Assembly (NCBI GenBank): GCA_036287865.1
Contig: CP126743.1
Span: 1,550,001-1,614,000, forward strand
Length of the DNA stretch: 64,000 bases
Direction of reading: 5' to 3'
Origin: Fluviibacter phosphoraccumulans_A
GTDB taxonomy: Bacteria; Pseudomonadota; Gammaproteobacteria; Burkholderiales; Rhodocyclaceae
A program made the translations under genes and the position numbers. The notes under the pieces are model-generated. The model did not search any database. It was not told the DNA's origin and worked only from the letters and a program-made list of their open reading frames with translations. Positions 52,610 to 61,743 of this stretch are shown piece by piece; position 1 is the stretch's first letter, and each line of letters begins with the position of its first letter.

Positions 52610-53705
52610 TCGCCATCACTCCAGCTACCCGGCACCGGCACAAAAGTGCCTAATCGCGTTTGTGTGGCCTGAAGTACTGTTGGGTTGTAGGTAAAAACAC
52701 CGCCTCCCTGAACGCGCAGATTATTCTCGGCGATCAATGCGCCATCCAATCGGCCCGATATCAAATACGTTTCTGTATACGGTGCCATGCTATAAACAAC
52801 GCCGCTGATGCGTACCGAGCCTGATATCTGTAACCCACCGCGCTGGCAATAATGACTACGGGAGTCGAGCCAGAGCCCAAGGCACCGCTGCTGAGCATGG
52901 CGTTTCCTTCCAGCCAGATCACCCGACTACCGGCGCTAGCTACAGCCCCACTGCAGTCGCCGTTGCAATTGATTACGGTAGCGGTTTTCTTAACAAAGGC
53001 TTTATCGGCACCAAACCAGAGCTCGAAAAATCGATCTGGCGACAGGTTCGCATAAGTCTTATCGTTGCCTAATTCAGCAGCCTCAACCTGCTGTCCAGGG
53101 ATCGTAGTACGCTGTACAGTCTCATCATAGGCAATGCCTTTACCCGCATGGAACAACATGCCGCGTACGCTAGCCGTTTAATTGATCACGCTAACCGGTC
53201 CGTTAGCGCTAATGTCGCCACGCGCACTGATCAAACTGAACGGTAAGCGGTGAACACCCCCTCGCATCGCTAATAGTTGCGAGATCACTGCCTGGCCAAA
53301 CTTGCAGTCCGCAACACACCCCGTGCTTTGCAGCCGCAGACGGACATTGGCCCCACCTAATCCTTCGCCTTTAATCCGGATGATTGCGTTCAAGGTGTCG
53401 CCTAACTTAACCTGCATCTCTGGTTAGATTATGGTGTCGTAAGCACCATTGCCTTTACGATCGGCAAGAAACTGAGGGCGCAATACCGGATCATTAAGCC
53501 GATCTAGCGCAACAGCCAGACCTGACTCAGCGGCTGCATAGGCTAAACAGTGTCCGTAGCCATTCTGGGTAATACGCAAATCGACGAGCAGATTGCGCTG
53601 GGCAAACAGGAGCATTAAAGCGGCGCCGGCCAGTAGAATCAAGGCCACGGGCAATACGCCCACGCCTTGCTGCAGTCTGCTTGAGCAACGAAGCATTGGC
53701 CTCAT
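52606..53705 (-). pseudogene. PilX-like pilus assembly protein, two stops and a frameshift
   Basis: From ATG 53705, overlapping the PilW stop, the N-terminus shows the PilX pattern QQGVGVLPVALILLAGAALMLL with AYAAAESGLAVALDRL. The frame is cut by TAA at 53424-53426 (after AYDTII) and TAA at 53178-53180 (after VSVIN). Both are followed by matching in-frame sequence (PEMQVKLGDTL; TASVRGMLFHAGKG). Near 52835 the frame shifts by one base to continue GLQISGSVRISGVVYS and ends WSDGE at 52606. Three independent lesions in one gene. Confidence 0.8.
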
Positions 53706-54370
53706 GGTGCCACTATTGGATTGCGCCAAGTGACACGATCGCTCAGAACCAGCTCTACCGTTGGGTCTGACTTGAGTCGGGCAACAATGCGTATCTGCAC
53801 AGAAGGCAACGCCACAATCAAACCACCCGCCTGAACCTGAGCTGAATCACCGATGAACTCGAGTTCTGAGACTGTCATAAATGCAGAATCACTAATGGAC
53901 TCAGCGGCCGAAGCCGTCCCGGTATGCATCAGAATGGTGCCTGCTTTGGCATCATGGCTAAATCGGCCACTCACCACCTTGCCATCCGACTCCTGGTAAG
54001 CATAACTGAGCGAAGATCCCCGTTGGCCAACGTTTAGCTCTTTGCCATCGATCGTCGGCAACGCGGGTTGATCTGAGACAAACTTGATGGGCACACCGAG
54101 ATCCGAGACCGCACCGGGAAATTGCCCGGCCGGTCGAATATCCTGGACCATCATATCCATGAGTATCCGGACATCTTGCTCGAGCCGAGTGACTTTCAAG
54201 GTGGTGGTGTTGCCTTCTACAAGCCTTGAAACAAACTGCAAAACACCGGCCAAGACCACGAGCCCCAACACAATGGCAACCAGCGTTTCCAGCAAGGTCA
54301 CGCCGCTCTGAAAACGGCGGATTTTTACAGCACGGACAACCTTATTGCTGCCAACAAACCGCTGGTTCAT
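53702..54370 (-). CDS. PilW-like minor pilin
   Basis: Type IV pilus minor pilin with prepilin site FQSG followed by VTLLETLVAIVLGLVVLAG and a globular domain (DVRILMDMMVQDIRPAGQFPG) typical of PilW. I start at 54370 (MNQRFVGSNK), overlapping the PilE-like gene by 29 bases. The C-terminus (LVLSDRVTWRNPIVAP) overlaps PilX by four bases. The frame is open over 222 residues. Confidence 0.8.
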   Translation of the reverse strand: MNQRFVGSNKVVRAVKIRRFQSGVTLLETLVAIVLGLVVLAGVLQFVSRLVEGNTTTLKVTRLEQDVRILMDMMVQDIRPAGQFPGAVSDLGVPIKFVSDQPALPTIDGKELNVGQRGSSLSYAYQESDGKVVSGRFSHDAKAGTILMHTGTASAAESISDSAFMTVSELEFIGDSAQVQAGGLIVALPSVQIRIVARLKSDPTVELVLSDRVTWRNPIVAP

Positions 54371-54771
54371 AGTTTGTTTCCAAGCCATGCACCACCAGCG
54401 TTAATGCACTGCAGGATGTGCCCGCCCGATCGTCTTTCAGCTGCTCACTGCCTGGCACGGCACGCGCAGTGAGCGTGTAGTTTTGCGTACCTTGCGGCTG
54501 CAAACCTAACTGGTAATTTTTGGCGACTGCTGCCGAGGGTGTCCATGTTGCCGGCAATGCGGCGACTGCCCCCATACGTGTCAGGTGTTGCTTCTCGACC
54601 GCTAACTGCATGCGCAATAGCTCCGCTTTGGCGTCTGCACGGGCACTGCGTTTGAGATAACCGTAATAGGATAGATAGGCAATGCCAGCCAAGACGCCAA
54701 CGATCACCAACACAATCAACAATTCGATTAAGGTGGCCCGTCTGTGGCCGCCTGGCGGTTAACACGGGCAT
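54342..54771 (-). pseudogene. PilE-like pilin, frameshifted in the leader
   Basis: The start MPVLTARRPQTG (ATG at 54771) leads into the prepilin cleavage site, but the frame then reads HLNRIVDC. The next frame gives TLIELLIVLVIVGVLAGIAYLSYY, the expected pilin helix. GGCCACC where GGCGCCACC (Gly-Ala-Thr) would be expected suggests a two-base deletion near 54735. The rest is normal, including the C-terminal Cys pair in GTSCSAL and PAVCW. Without the leader the protein cannot be processed by PilD. Confidence 0.8.
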
Positions 54772-54775
54772 TGAT

Positions 54776-55534
54776 TTAGACCTGTGGACGGCGCTGCCGT
54801 TTGGGCAAGAAGGTCATGACATAGCCCGAAAGGGCATAGACCAGAAAGAAGCCAAATAGCCAGCCCGGTGGATAGCTGGAAACCAATACCAAGGCCAAAG
54901 CAAAGGCAGCAACCGCCATAAACGGCACGCTTTTGCGCAAGTTGATATCTTTGAACGAGTAAAACTTGACGTTAGTCACCATGGTGACACCCGCGAAGAT
55001 GGTCAGTGCAGCAGCCAGCCAGGATACATCCGGACCCGCCACATCAAGATCGCCCATCACCCAGATGAAACCAGCAACCAGTGCAGCAGCTGCCGGGCTT
55101 GGTAACCCCTGGAAATAGCGCTTATCAACGACTTCCAGCGTGGTATTAAAACGGGCCAGGCGCAAAGCCGCACCGGCGCAGTAAAGAAAAGCGGCGAGCC
55201 AGCCGAATTTGCCCATGCCCCGCAAGGCCCACTCATACACAATCAGAGCTGGTGCAGCACCAAAAGACACCATGTCCGACAGGGAGTCGTATTCGGCACC
55301 AAAGGCGCTTTGGGTTTTGGTCATGCGTGCGACACGGCCATCCAGCCCATCCAGCACCATGGCGATAAACACAGCAACTGCCGCCTGCTCATAAGCGCCA
55401 TTCATGGCCTGAACAATGGCGTAGAAACCCGCAAACAATGCACCTGTCGTAAACAGGTTCGGCAATATGTAGATACCCCGGCGTTTTACTTCGGGATTAA
55501 ACAGCGCGTTACGTGGTTTTTTTGCAGGGAACAT
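54776..55534 (-). CDS. pssA: CDP-diacylglycerol-serine O-phosphatidyltransferase
   Basis: Inner-membrane enzyme making phosphatidylserine. The 252 residues have the CDP-alcohol phosphotransferase signature DGLDGRVARMTKTQSAFGAEYDSLSD (DG..AR..G..D..D pattern) and about six to eight membrane helices. It follows psd by 9 bases, so the two successive steps to phosphatidylethanolamine are encoded together. The frame is intact. Confidence 0.95.
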   Translation of the reverse strand: MFPAKKPRNALFNPEVKRRGIYILPNLFTTGALFAGFYAIVQAMNGAYEQAAVAVFIAMVLDGLDGRVARMTKTQSAFGAEYDSLSDMVSFGAAPALIVYEWALRGMGKFGWLAAFLYCAGAALRLARFNTTLEVVDKRYFQGLPSPAAAALVAGFIWVMGDLDVAGPDVSWLAAALTIFAGVTMVTNVKFYSFKDINLRKSVPFMAVAAFALALVLVSSYPPGWLFGFFLVYALSGYVMTFLPKRQRRPQV

Positions 55535-55543
55535 GCGGGCAGC

Positions 55544-56182
55544 TTAATCCAGTTCGGCAATGACCATGGAAGAAGTATACACCTTCTCGCCAATGCTGAC
55601 CTTAACCTTGGCGTTCAGCGGCAAGTAAAAATCAACGCGCGAACCGAAACAGATAAAGCCGTAGCGTTCACCCGGGTTGAAACGATCACCCACGTTGGCG
55701 TAGTTCAGAATACGACGTGCTACCAGACCAGCGATCTGCACGCAGGTAATGTCTTGCCCGGTTGGCGTGCGCAGATGCAGCGCGCAACGTTCGTTGTGCT
55801 CGGAAGCCTTATCCAGCGCAGCATTCAGGAAGCTACCTGCCACATACCACTTACCAACGACTTCGCAGGTGGTAGGAATGCGATTGGAGTGCATGTTAAA
55901 TACGTTCATGAACACGCTGACTTTTAACGCACGGCGGTTGAGCCAGGGATCATCGGTTTCAGCAATGACGATCACACGACCATCGGCTGAAGAAACAACA
56001 CTATTAGGGCCACCAGCAACAACGCGCGGTGGGTCCCGGAAAAACTGAACAACAAAGATGGCGATCGGCCAAAGCAACCAGGCCAGACTGCTATCCAGAA
56101 TGGAGGCCAGAACGGCCGCACCCAATGCCAAACCAATAAAAGGCCAACCTTCTTTAGCCAGAATCGGATGCGGATAGTTCAT
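55544..56182 (-). CDS. psd: Phosphatidylserine decarboxylase
   Basis: Decarboxylates phosphatidylserine to phosphatidylethanolamine. The 212-residue short form starts with a membrane hairpin (WPFIGLALGAAVLASILDSSLAWLLWPIAIF). It ends with the pyruvoyl-forming motif GFICFGSRVDFYLP, in which Gly-Ser is the self-cleavage site. VFMNVFNMHSNRIP corresponds to the conserved H-x-x-R-x-P region. Next to pssA and ilvC. The frame is intact. Confidence 0.95.
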   Translation of the reverse strand: MNYPHPILAKEGWPFIGLALGAAVLASILDSSLAWLLWPIAIFVVQFFRDPPRVVAGGPNSVVSSADGRVIVIAETDDPWLNRRALKVSVFMNVFNMHSNRIPTTCEVVGKWYVAGSFLNAALDKASEHNERCALHLRTPTGQDITCVQIAGLVARRILNYANVGDRFNPGERYGFICFGSRVDFYLPLNAKVKVSIGEKVYTSSMVIAELD

Positions 56183-56194
56183 GGTGTGTCCTTC

Positions 56195-57211
56195 TTAGTT
56201 CTTCGACTGGTCGACCAGCTTGTTCTTGGCAATCCAAGGCATCATGGCACGCAGTTGCGTACCGACGACTTCGATCGGATGCTCTGCGTTCAGACGACGA
56301 CGTGCAGTCATTTCTGGGTAGTTGGTGCGGCCTTCCAGGATGAAGCGCTTGGCGTATTCGCCGTTCTGGATGTTACGCAGGCACTCACGCATACCTTCAC
56401 GTGCTTGCTCGGCGATCACGCGCTGACCGGTCACATACTCACCGTATTCAGCGTTGTTAGAGATCGAGTAGTTCATGTTGGCGATGCCACCTTCGTACAT
56501 GAGGTCAACAATCAGCTTCAGCTCATGCAGACACTCGAAGTAAGCCATTTCAGGTGCATAACCGGCTTCAGTTAGCGTTTCGAAGCCCATTTTCACGAGT
56601 TCAACAGCGCCACCACACAGAACAGCTTGCTCGCCGAACAGATCGGTTTCGGTTTCTTCGCGGAATGAGGTTTCGATCACGCCACCTTTGGTGCCGCCGT
56701 TGGCAGCCGCATACGACAGCGCAACATCACGTGCCTTGCCCGACTTGTCCTGATAAATAGCGATCAGCGATGGCACGCCGCCACCCTTGAGGCATTCCGA
56801 GCGCACGGTGTGGCCTGGGCCCTTCGGGGCAACCATGATCACATCGATATCGGCGCGTGGCACAACCTGGTTGTAATGCACGTTAAAGCCGTGGGCGAAA
56901 GCCAGTGCAGCGCCCACCTTCATGTTTGGTGCAACGTCTTTGTTGTAAACGTCTGGAATGTTTTCGTCTGGCAGCAGAATCATAACGACGTCAGCGTTCT
57001 TGACGGCTGCAGCGATTTCTTCAACTTTCAGGCCAGCGGCTTCGGCCTTGGCCCACGACGCACCACCCTTACGCAGGGCAACGGTCACGTTAACGCCAGA
57101 GTCACGCAGATTCTGCGCATGTGCGTGGCCTTGCGAACCGTAACCAACGATAGTGACCTGCTTGCCCTTGATGAGCGACAGATCGGCGTCCTTGTCGTAA
57201 TAAACTTTCAT
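56195..57211 (-). CDS. ilvC: Ketol-acid reductoisomerase
   Basis: NADPH-dependent second step of Val/Ile synthesis. The 338 residues are the class I form: dinucleotide motif GYGSQGHAHAQNLRDSG, MVAPKGPGHTVRSE, FREETETDLFGEQAVLCGG with the Mg2+ ligands, and SISNNAEYGEY. It lies 36 bases after ilvH. The frame is intact. Confidence 0.97.
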   Translation of the reverse strand: MKVYYDKDADLSLIKGKQVTIVGYGSQGHAHAQNLRDSGVNVTVALRKGGASWAKAEAAGLKVEEIAAAVKNADVVMILLPDENIPDVYNKDVAPNMKVGAALAFAHGFNVHYNQVVPRADIDVIMVAPKGPGHTVRSECLKGGGVPSLIAIYQDKSGKARDVALSYAAANGGTKGGVIETSFREETETDLFGEQAVLCGGAVELVKMGFETLTEAGYAPEMAYFECLHELKLIVDLMYEGGIANMNYSISNNAEYGEYVTGQRVIAEQAREGMRECLRNIQNGEYAKRFILEGRTNYPEMTARRRLNAEHPIEVVGTQLRAMMPWIAKNKLVDQSKN

Positions 57212-57247
57212 GATGTCTCTTTCGGGAAAAATTCAAAAAATTAAAAA

Positions 57248-57739
57248 TTAAACCTTGAGCATGCGGTCACCACGACCGATACCCGAGACGCCAGAGCGAA
57301 CGGTTTCCAGAATGAGTGTTAGATCAATCGCAGCAATGAACGAATCCAGCTTGTCTGATGTACCGGTGAGCTCGATCACGTAGGCAGAGTCCGTCACATC
57401 GATGATATGAGCGCGGAAGATGTCCGCTAGACGCTTCATCTCCTCGCGATCTTTACCGGTGGCACGCACCTTGATCATGAGCAGTTCGCGTTCAACGTGC
57501 GGTGCTTCCGACAGATCGATGACTTTGATTACATCCACCAGCTTGTTCAGCTGCTTGGTGATCTGTTCAACGATGTCATCGCTACCTGAAGTAACTAGCG
57601 TAATACGCGACAGCGACGGATCTTCCGTTGGCGCCACGGTGAGCGACTGAATGTTGTAGCCACGCGCCGAGAACAGACCTGCCACACGCGACAGGGCGCC
57701 CGATTCGTTTTCCAGAATGATGGAAATAATATGTCTCAT
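57248..57739 (-). CDS. ilvH: Acetolactate synthase small subunit
   Basis: Regulatory subunit that binds valine. The 163 residues begin MRHIISIILENESGALSRVAGLF (ACT domain) and include GYNIQSLTVAPTEDPSLSRIT and the second domain IRAHIIDVTDSAYVIELTG. I start at 57739, 10 bases after the end of ilvB; the longer frame upstream is a shadow of ilvB. The frame is intact. Confidence 0.96.
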   Translation of the reverse strand: MRHIISIILENESGALSRVAGLFSARGYNIQSLTVAPTEDPSLSRITLVTSGSDDIVEQITKQLNKLVDVIKVIDLSEAPHVERELLMIKVRATGKDREEMKRLADIFRAHIIDVTDSAYVIELTGTSDKLDSFIAAIDLTLILETVRSGVSGIGRGDRMLKV

Positions 57740-57749
57740 CGTGCGCTCC

Positions 57750-59468
57750 TTACAGGTGATCTTCGGCCAGAACCATGTCGGACAGGCCCTTGCCAGCCGA
57801 CACCATCGGGAAGACGTTTGCCGTCGGATCGATGATGAAGTCCATGAACACCAGATCATTCTTGTGCTTGTCGGAGAACGCCAGTTCCAGCGCCGGGCCC
57901 ACATCTTCCGGACGCTCGATACGCATACCCATATGGCCATAGGCTTCGGCCAGTTTCATGAAGTCTGGCAGCGACGACATGTACGAGTGCGAGTAACGGT
58001 TCTCATAGAACATTTCCTGCCACTGACGCACCATGCCCAGGTATCCGTTGTTCAGGTTAATGATCTTGACCGGCACGTTGTATTGCTTGCAGGTCGAAAG
58101 CTCCTGAATACACATCTGGATGGATGCCTCGCCGGTCACACAGGCCACGGTTGCGCCCGGGTTGGCGTAGCGTACGCCCATGGCATAAGGCAGGCCTACA
58201 CCCATGGTGCCCAGACTACCGGAGTTGATCCAGCGACGTGGTTTATCAAACTTGTAGTGCTGCGCAGCAAACATCTGGTGCTGACCGACGTCTGACGTCA
58301 CAAAGGCATCACCCTTGGTCACTTCCCAGAGTTTTTCGACCACAGCCTGCGGCATGATCTTCTCGGGGTTCTTGCGATAGTTGAGACAGTTACGACCACG
58401 CCAATCGGCGATGGTTTCCCACCAATGGGCAACGGCCGCATCCGGCTTGGTGCCAATGGCTTCCAGCTGCTTCATCAGTTCTTCAAGCACGTCTGGCACG
58501 TTACCAACGATCGGCACGTCGACTTTTACACGCTTCGAAATCGATGATGGGTCGATATCGATGTGAATGATCTTGCGTGGATGCGTTGCAAAGTCTTCAG
58601 GGTTACCAATCACACGGTCATCAAAACGGGCGCCGATGGCGAGCAGCACATCACAGTGCTGCATGGCCATATTGGCTTCGTAGGTGCCGTGCATGCCAGG
58701 CATACCCATGTATTGCTTATCGGTTGCCGGATAGGCACCAAGACCCATCAGGGTATTGGTGATCGGGAAGCCGAGGTAGCGCGCCAGTTTGGTCAGCAGT
58801 TCAGCGGCATCAGAGAGAATGACACCACCACCGGTATAGATCATTGGGCGCTTGGCTTCGAGCAGCAGATGCGCGGCCTTCTTGATCTGACCCTGATGAC
58901 CCTTAACGACTGGGTTATACGAACGGATGTTCACGGTATCCGGATAGGCGAAATCGGTTTTATGCGCCGTGACGTCCTTCGGAATATCAATCAGCACCGG
59001 GCCAGGGCGGCCGCTGCGCGCGATATGGAAGGCTTTCTTAACGGTCTCGGCCAGGTCTTTCACGTCTTTCACAAGGAAGTTGTGCTTAACGCACGGACGC
59101 GTAATACCCACGGCGTCACTTTCCTGGAAGGCATCCTGGCCAATGTAAAAGGTTGGCACCTGACCACTGATGACAACCATCGGGATCGAATCGTAATAGG
59201 CCGTAGCAATGCCGGTAACGGCATTAGTCAGACCCGGACCCGAGGTCACCAGTACAACGCCAACACGCTGCGACGAACGGGAATACGCATCGGCGGCGTG
59301 AACGGCAGCCTGCTCGTGTCGTACCAGTACGTGATGAATTTTGTCTTGTTTGAATAGCTCGTCGTAAATGTGAAGCACCGAGCCACCGGGATAGCCGAAA
59401 ATCGTATCGACGTTTTCAGCCTGCAGACATTTAACAAGAATCTCTGCGCCACTTATTGCTGCTGACAT
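57750..59468 (-). CDS. ilvB: Acetolactate synthase large subunit
   Basis: Thiamine-diphosphate enzyme for the first common step of branched-chain synthesis. The 572 residues start MSAAISGAEILVKCLQAENVDTIFGYPGG at 59468, 3 bases below a strong GAGGAGGT. The catalytic Glu lies in LVRHEQAAVHAADAY. The TPP/Mg segment reads VTGEASIQMCIQELSTC followed by NLNNGYLGMVRQWQEMFY; the third position of the usual GEG/GDG is Ala. The operon continues with ilvH and ilvC, and the gene is divergent from the sigma-factor remnant. A small hairpin (CGAAG TGACG CTTCG) sits just before the ribosome site. Confidence 0.95.
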   Translation of the reverse strand: MSAAISGAEILVKCLQAENVDTIFGYPGGSVLHIYDELFKQDKIHHVLVRHEQAAVHAADAYSRSSQRVGVVLVTSGPGLTNAVTGIATAYYDSIPMVVISGQVPTFYIGQDAFQESDAVGITRPCVKHNFLVKDVKDLAETVKKAFHIARSGRPGPVLIDIPKDVTAHKTDFAYPDTVNIRSYNPVVKGHQGQIKKAAHLLLEAKRPMIYTGGGVILSDAAELLTKLARYLGFPITNTLMGLGAYPATDKQYMGMPGMHGTYEANMAMQHCDVLLAIGARFDDRVIGNPEDFATHPRKIIHIDIDPSSISKRVKVDVPIVGNVPDVLEELMKQLEAIGTKPDAAVAHWWETIADWRGRNCLNYRKNPEKIMPQAVVEKLWEVTKGDAFVTSDVGQHQMFAAQHYKFDKPRRWINSGSLGTMGVGLPYAMGVRYANPGATVACVTGEASIQMCIQELSTCKQYNVPVKIINLNNGYLGMVRQWQEMFYENRYSHSYMSSLPDFMKLAEAYGHMGMRIERPEDVGPALELAFSDKHKNDLVFMDFIIDPTANVFPMVSAGKGLSDMVLAEDHL

Positions 59469-59651
59469 ACATACCTCCTCACGAAGCGTCACTTCGCCTT
59501 GCCCCTATCCGGCACGCACACCTTGTGAGTGGCTCCGACAACAGGGTTGTGGTTACGGGGAAAACCGTGAATAATAGCTAGTGCAGCGCTTTTGGGCAAG
59601 ACTTGCTAGAATCGCTGCGTTTTTAGACTTTTTTCTGCCGGAGCGGATTGC

Positions 59652-60205
59652 TTGGCCACCCCACGCGAACCGGATGCGTTTCTTGCCGATGTCGAACGCC
59701 GCGCCTATAAAACGGCCTGGTTTGCCGTGCACAACGAAGAAAATGCTCTCGATATCGTGCAGGACAGCATGCTCAAGCTGGCAGAAAGCTATAGTGACCC
59801 GCCCAGCGGATGAGCTGCCCACCCTGTTTCAGCGCATTCTACAAAACACCATCCGGGACTTTTACCGGCGCACCAAGGTGCGTAGCACCTGGACCACCCT
59901 GTTTTCTGCCCTCGGCGACGGCGAAGATGAGGACGACCAGGACAAAATCGATCGTTTACGGGCAACCGATGCCGAAAAAGCCAAACGCCCGGAAGAGGCG
60001 CTGGAACAGCGCCAGATGTTGGACATTCTGGAAAATGAGCTGGCAAAACTGCCCGCACGTCAACGAGAAGCCTTCCTGATGCGTTACTGTGAAGGATTGA
60101 CTGCCGAAGCCATGGGACGGCTCCCAGGGCAGCGTCAAAACCCACTGTTCACGAGCCACACAGGCTCTGGCAGCGGTTCTGAAAGCAAAAGGAATACAGC
60201 TATAA
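59652..60205 (+). pseudogene. RNA polymerase sigma-70 family (ECF-like) factor, two frameshifts
   Basis: Three frames combine into a small sigma factor. Part 1 from TTG 59652 (with GGAG upstream) reads MATPREPDAFLADVERRAYK, then EENALDIVQDSMLKLAESYSD (region 2). An extra C in GACCC near 59803 shifts the frame; part 2 continues RPADELPTLFQRILQNTIRDFYRR and LPARQREAFLMRYCEGLTAEAMG (region 4). A second one-base gain near 60117 shifts again to GSQGSVKTHCSRATQALAAVL, ending at 60205. In beta-proteobacteria this gene regularly heads an operon with DUF3619, DUF3106 and RDD genes, as here. Confidence 0.85.
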
Positions 60206-60630
60206 CCCACGAAACAGACCGCCCGACCTCGCCACAGGAAGACCTGCTGGCCAAGGCCATGGTGTCTGCCCTGGATCAAAGCGCCGGGGCGCTACCGAGC
60301 AGCATTACCGCCCGCCTAGCACAAATGCGCGAGCAGGCGCTGGCACATCAGAAACAGTGGCAAAGCGCCATCCAGCTGGCCGGACAAAGCACCCATCGCG
60401 CTATGGGCAGCCTGTTTAGCGACAGCTTTGGCTCGGCGACCGATTGGCGCCGCTGGGCCGCTTCTGCCGGCATTTTGTTGTTAACAGGTGCTTTCATGTT
60501 CTGGCAGGCGCAAACCCAGATCGAAGACCTGGCCAGCGAAAACAGCGCCCTGCTCAGCGAAGCACTGCCGCCTAACGCATTGATTGACAAGGGATTCAAG
60601 ATATGGCTTTTCAGCGGAACGCCAGCCTAA
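60202..60630 (+). pseudogene. DUF3619 protein, start codon apparently lost
   Basis: The frame THETDRPTSPQEDLLAKAMVS to NALIDKGFKIW matches DUF3619, with one membrane helix (AASAGILLLTGAFMFWQA). At the position where an ATG overlapping the sigma stop (CTATGA) would be expected, the sequence is CTATAA, so the start reads ATA at 60202: a single G-to-A change. The next in-frame ATG is at 60258-60264 and would drop about 20 residues. Function of the family is unknown. Confidence 0.6.
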
Positions 60631-61334
60631 AAGGACTGATTCTTGTCGTTGTCGTAGCCGCCATCATTGCGGTGCTGGTGGGGTATCCGCGCGTCCGGCC
60701 CAACCAGGACACCCTAAGTGGTGTGCGCGTGGCCGTGCCGCCACAACCCGACTGGAAAGACCTCACCGCAGCCCAGAAGACCATCCTCGCGCCGTTACAA
60801 GATGACTGGAACAATATGGAGCGCTTCCGCCGAAAAAAATGGCTGGAGATCGCTGCCAAATACCCAAAGTTGAGTGAAACTGAGCAAGCACGCGTTCAAG
60901 ATCGCATGCAGGCATGGGCCAGCCTCACCCCAGCTCAACGTTAGGCAGCGCTTGACCGCTTCCGCGAACTCGCCAAACAGACCAATCCCGAAGAACGTGC
61001 CGAGCTCGCTCAAAAATGGGCCGACTACCAGAATCTCCCTGAAAACGTACGCGCGCGGCTAGAGGAAGAAGCACGCGAACTGGAAAAAGCCAACAAACTG
61101 ACTGCACGGACGCCGGCAGCAGACGGCAAACCGGTTGCTATCACCACCAAAGATGGCGCCTTACCCGCCGGCTCGGCTGCCAGTTCTCTAGCAACGGCAC
61201 ATGGCGCTGTGAAAGTAGTACCGCCCAAAGCCGCTGCCCCTGCAAGCCCCTTAACCTTTGCCCCGACCAAACCGGCTGAAGAAACTACGCCTCCAGCGGC
61301 CAATACGGAACCTGCCGCCAATGAAAGCCGCTGA
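60603..61334 (+). pseudogene. DUF3106 protein interrupted by TAG
   Basis: A membrane-anchored protein: one N-terminal helix (LILVVVVAAIIAVLVGYP) and a helical DUF3106 domain (DWKDLTAAQKTILAPLQDDW, KWLEIAAKYPKLSETEQ). TAG at 60942-60944 follows WASLTPAQR. The same frame then continues AALDRFRELAKQTNPEERAEL and an Ala/Pro-rich tail to TGA at 61332-61334. The stop can arise from CAG by one C-to-T change. The ATG lies inside the end of DUF3619 and the end overlaps the RDD gene. Confidence 0.8.
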
Positions 61335-61743
61335 ACTCGCGCCACTGGGGCGCCGGCTAGGTAGCTTGGTCTATGAAGTTCTGGTGATCCTGGCGCTGGG
61401 GATTTTTCTGTTTGTGCTGCCCTTGGCCGTGTTTTCCGGGCTGACACAGCACGCACCTGGCCCGGCGCTGCTTTGGCTTTATCTGTTCTGTCTATTGGGC
61501 ATCTACTTCATCTGGTGCTGGTTGCGTGCCGGCCAAACGCTAGCGATGAAGACCTGGCGTTTGCGTATGATTAATGCCCAATCCGGCAGCTCTCTTCGCC
61601 CCTTGCAAGCTTTTGTTCGTTACGGCATGGGCTGGATCTGCTGGCCCACCGGCCTGTCACTGCTCTGGAGCTTCCTGGATCCGGACAAGCAATTTCTACA
61701 TGACCGCATTGCCGGCAGCAGGATTATCCTGCTACCAAAGTAA
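61321..61743 (+). CDS. RDD-family membrane protein
   Basis: The 140 residues have the RDD pattern: Arg in LGRRLGSLVYEVLVIL, an acidic position in the first helix, three membrane helices, and the loop AGQTLAMKTWRLRMIN with the C-terminal DPDKQFLHDRIAGSRII. The family is a group of small membrane proteins, some with ion-exchange roles. It starts at ATG 61321 inside the end of the DUF3106 frame. It is the only intact gene of its operon and converges on lptG. Confidence 0.85.
   Translation: MKAAELAPLGRRLGSLVYEVLVILALGIFLFVLPLAVFSGLTQHAPGPALLWLYLFCLLGIYFIWCWLRAGQTLAMKTWRLRMINAQSGSSLRPLQAFVRYGMGWICWPTGLSLLWSFLDPDKQFLHDRIAGSRIILLPK

Noticed and set aside
58563..59357. 264-residue plus-strand frame
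   Set aside because: Shadow of ilvB on the opposite strand; His/Asn-rich without domain features.
59481..59651. Attenuator leader for ilvBHC
   Set aside because: No ORF rich in Ile/Val/Leu codons upstream of ilvB; only a small hairpin before the ribosome site.
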